A DNA stretch of 45,724 nucleotides from Flavobacteriales bacterium (lineage in GTDB: Bacteria > Bacteroidota > Bacteroidia > Flavobacteriales_D > Crocinitomicaceae). The stretch spans positions 1 through 45,724 of the forward strand of contig JAKSBJ010000074.1 of the NCBI GenBank assembly GCA_022361195.1, in the 5' to 3' direction. Below, piece by piece: positions 43,816 to 45,724 of this stretch. The notes below the pieces were generated by a model, which was not told the DNA's origin, did not search any database, and worked only from the letters and a program-made list of their open reading frames with translations. The position numbers and the translations under genes are program-made. The first letter of the stretch is position 1, and each line of letters starts with the position of its first letter.

Positions 43816-44834
43816 TACTTAATACCAAAAATAGAATTCAATGTTCTAATTTGATCCGGATTTCCAAGAACAAATAATTTAGAATTGGGTAAAATCTTTG
43901 TCCCTTTTGGCGGATTAATGGTGTATTCTCCATCCGGCGAACGATATCCAATGACATTACAACCTACTTCATCCGAAGTGCGTGCCTGAATATCTCCAAT
44001 GGTAGTGTATTGCAACTCTTCAGGCAATTCCTGAAAAGTGATTTCCTCCAAATTAATGGCTGACTTTCCTTGAACTTTAATCAAATCCAGGAACTCCATT
44101 ACATCTGGATTTACAATTAAAGATGCCATGTGCGCACCTCCAACTGTATCGGGCATAATCACATTATCCGCTCCGGCAATTCTCAATTTACGCATGGATG
44201 AGTAGCTAGAAGCACGGGAGATAATTTTGAGTTTAGGGTTCAACTCTCTGGCCGATAATACTACAAACAAATTGTCTGAATCCTTTGGCAAAGCAGTGAT
44301 GATTGCACTAGCATCTAAAATACCTGCCTTAACCAAAACAAGATCATCCGTAGAATCTCCTGTAATAAAAGCATTTTCATACTGAGGATCTTCTGTAATT
44401 GAAGTATCGTGTTCTACAACCACGTACTCCTTTTTGTAAAATTGCAGATCATGGGCCGCACTTTTACCAACACGCCCAAATCCACAGACAATTGTGTGAT
44501 TTTCCATTTTTTCCACCCGTTTTATCGTCTTATATTCATGAAAATATTGTCTATATTCTCCTCCCACTATATAAGCAGTAATTGCTGATACAGCATAAGC
44601 AAAAGTACCAAAGCTGGTAATGATGAGGAAAGATGTAAACAGCTTACCTGCATCCGAAAGTCCATGTACCTCGTTAAATCCTACCGTAGAAACGGTAATG
44701 ATCGTCATGTAAAAGGATTCAAAAAACGTCCAGCCCTCCACTAACATGAATCCTATAGTTCCTATTAAAATAATGAGGAACAATAAGAAAATCGCATAAT
44801 AGACCTTTGCGAAATATTTATAATTCAATAACAT
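43815..44834 (-). CDS. potassium channel protein with RCK (TrkA-N/TrkA-C) domain
   Basis: A 339-residue two-helix ion channel. TM1 spans about 10-31, the pore helix about 36-48, the filter T50-V-G-F-N-E55, and TM2 about 62-91. The cytoplasmic RCK part begins at IVCGFGRVG (115-123), followed by TrkA-N (about 113-230) and TrkA-C (about 250-339). The overall plan is that of MthK-like calcium- or nucleotide-gated K+ channels. The filter differs from the canonical TVGYGD at the third-from-last and later residues (Phe for Tyr, Asn for Gly, Glu for Asp), which could alter selectivity. The ATG follows the PspC-like stop with no gap. Confidence 0.85.
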   Translation of the reverse strand: MLLNYKYFAKVYYAIFLLFLIILIGTIGFMLVEGWTFFESFYMTIITVSTVGFNEVHGLSDAGKLFTSFLIITSFGTFAYAVSAITAYIVGGEYRQYFHEYKTIKRVEKMENHTIVCGFGRVGKSAAHDLQFYKKEYVVVEHDTSITEDPQYENAFITGDSTDDLVLVKAGILDASAIITALPKDSDNLFVVLSARELNPKLKIISRASSYSSMRKLRIAGADNVIMPDTVGGAHMASLIVNPDVMEFLDLIKVQGKSAINLEEITFQELPEELQYTTIGDIQARTSDEVGCNVIGYRSPDGEYTINPPKGTKILPNSKLFVLGNPDQIRTLNSIFGIK

Positions 44835-45068
44835 CTATAACTCCCAGATCGTTTTTCGTTTTCGTTGAAATTTAAAAATGTGCTTATGCTCCAGAACCCA
44901 GGCCATCATCAAATAAAGTAGAATTGGCGAACCTAAACCAATGAAAGAGAAATAAATAAAGAAAAGTCTCACCCGGGAAACCTCTACTCTCAAACGTCTT
45001 GCCCACCAAGCACTTACACCAAAAGATCGCAATTCAAAAAAGAGTGATATTTTCTGGATTAGATTCAT
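44835..45068 (-). CDS. PspC-like small membrane protein
   Basis: A 77-residue protein, MNLIQKISLFFELRSFGVSAWW..., with the PspC pattern: GVSAWWARRLRVEVSRVRLFFIYFSFIGLGSPILLYLMMAWVLEH, including the usual hydrophobic core (about 35-57). The ATG at 45068 overlaps the stop of the DUF2851 gene (ATGA) and is preferred over an upstream start inside that gene. PspC domains belong to envelope-stress systems, but the partner proteins are not here. Confidence 0.75.
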   Translation of the reverse strand: MNLIQKISLFFELRSFGVSAWWARRLRVEVSRVRLFFIYFSFIGLGSPILLYLMMAWVLEHKHIFKFQRKRKTIWEL

Positions 45069-45724
45069 TCTCGTAATACCTCGGTTCCAATAGTGCAAAA
45101 TAAGCATTTTTTTTCATTGCATAACTCATTTTTAAGCTCTATTAAAGCTTGAGTTTGAGCAGCATTTTTTGCTTTAAAACCCAACTGCTTCCATCCTCGG
45201 ATTATTGTATTTTGCTCTGACTTTATGTTTTCTAGAAATTGCAGGGCATCTTTTTGCTTTTGTTCCTGACCCAGTTGTTTTCCCATGGCGTAAATAAATG
45301 GCACCACACAGTTTATCATTAAGAGATCGACAAAAGCCGAACTTAATTGAGCAGATTTGGCTTTTGTCTTCTTTTGAAAGGAGTAATGCTCTTGCCAAAA
45401 AGCAGAAGGTTGTACTTGAAATAAACGTTGAATCTCATCAATACCCTTCAAATCCAAAATACGGCTTAGATTATTGCTCTGACTTAACACTGTGGCCAAT
45501 TGTGCCAAACGAATAGGTGGAAGACCCGAAGGACGAATCCGAAAACTCTTCCATTCAACTTTATTTAGAGGTCTTAGTCCCCATAACTTTTGCATGAAAC
45601 TAAATTCTTTCTTTATTTCAAGTAGATAAGGATCATCAGTGTCCTCAGGAAGTAATCCAGAAAGCCCCAGTAAAAGAGCCTCAGCCTTAAAAATATCTCC
45701 CTGAATTTTTCGCAATTGTGTTGG
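45065..45724 (-). CDS. DUF2851 family protein, C-terminal part (cut by window edge)
   Basis: The frame is open to the right edge, so the N-terminal part, perhaps half of the protein, lies outside. The 219 visible residues contain the family motif region SFRIRPSGLPPIRLAQLATVL, WGLRPLNKVEWKSF and a C-terminal cysteine-containing segment CNEKKCLFCTIG. DUF2851 proteins are common in Bacteroidota and have no established function. The apparent TTG start at 45715 is only an internal leucine codon. It is coupled to the PspC-like gene by an ATGA overlap. Confidence 0.75.
   Translation of the reverse strand, partial: PTQLRKIQGDIFKAEALLLGLSGLLPEDTDDPYLLEIKKEFSFMQKLWGLRPLNKVEWKSFRIRPSGLPPIRLAQLATVLSQSNNLSRILDLKGIDEIQRLFQVQPSAFWQEHYSFQKKTKAKSAQLSSAFVDLLMINCVVPFIYAMGKQLGQEQKQKDALQFLENIKSEQNTIIRGWKQLGFKAKNAAQTQALIELKNELCNEKKCLFCTIGTEVLRE

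Noticed and set aside
1..45724. CRISPR array, insertion sequence or prophage
   Set aside because: No regularly spaced repeats, transposase or phage structural genes were seen on reading the window; a systematic repeat search could not be run.

Overview
The window looks like a chromosomal segment of a marine or freshwater Flavobacteriia-type Bacteroidota. The base composition is AT-rich and there are no strong Shine-Dalgarno sequences. Several genes carry the Bacteroidota promoter form TTG-N19/20-TAnnTTTG. Family markers agree: an ECF sigma/FecR/TonB-receptor set with an STN domain, a T9SS-type C-terminal tail, DUF5723, DUF3467 and DUF2851 proteins, and a TPR-SpoIIE phosphatase. No prophage, insertion sequence or CRISPR array was seen.

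Layout: 1-3.8 kb holds a hydrolase, two methyltransferases, a DinB-like protein and a small membrane protein. 3.9-12.0 kb is the most unusual part. An ECF sigma factor (7850-8371) and its FecR-type anti-sigma (8425-9363) sit with a signalling TonB-dependent receptor (9365-12001). On the opposite strand are a 7TM transglutaminase-like membrane protein (6186-7733), an alpha-L-glutamate-ligase-like ATP-grasp enzyme (5299-6174), a 65-residue secreted microprotein (5058-5255) and an outer-membrane beta-barrel protein (3890-5065). Three transcription units here, two on the minus strand and one on the plus strand, are each preceded by the same bipartite element, GGGGGTAGGGTT then exactly 13 bases then CTGTTTTA. 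They therefore look like one sigma-controlled regulon. The transglutaminase domain has an apparently intact Cys-His-Asp triad, although the best-known 7TM relatives are called inactive.

12.0-23.1 kb is mixed housekeeping and accessory sequence: small membrane protein/rhodanese/Crp-Fnr genes, a secreted intradiol dioxygenase-like protein, a stand-alone Hpt protein, a secreted endonuclease/exonuclease/phosphatase-fold protein, DUF5723, a TPR-PP2C phosphatase, a three-gene membrane/SRPBCC operon, arsM with a 24-bp operator-like palindrome, a GyrI-like protein and DUF3467.

23.2-36.5 kb is the conserved core, read on the minus strand: tRNA-Thr(TGT)-Tyr-Gly-Thr(GGT)-tuf-tRNA-Trp-secE-nusG-rplKAJL-rpoB-rpoC. 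It contains hairpins at several junctions. 36.5-45.7 kb is also all minus strand: a chalcone-isomerase-like protein, hpf, a Xer-type recombinase and rpsU, then acyl-CoA dehydrogenase, apt, a helix-hairpin-helix protein, a sodium:alanine symporter, an RmlD-like reductase, a K+ channel with an RCK domain, a PspC-like protein, and a DUF2851 gene cut by the window edge. No gene-free stretch exceeds 300 bases.
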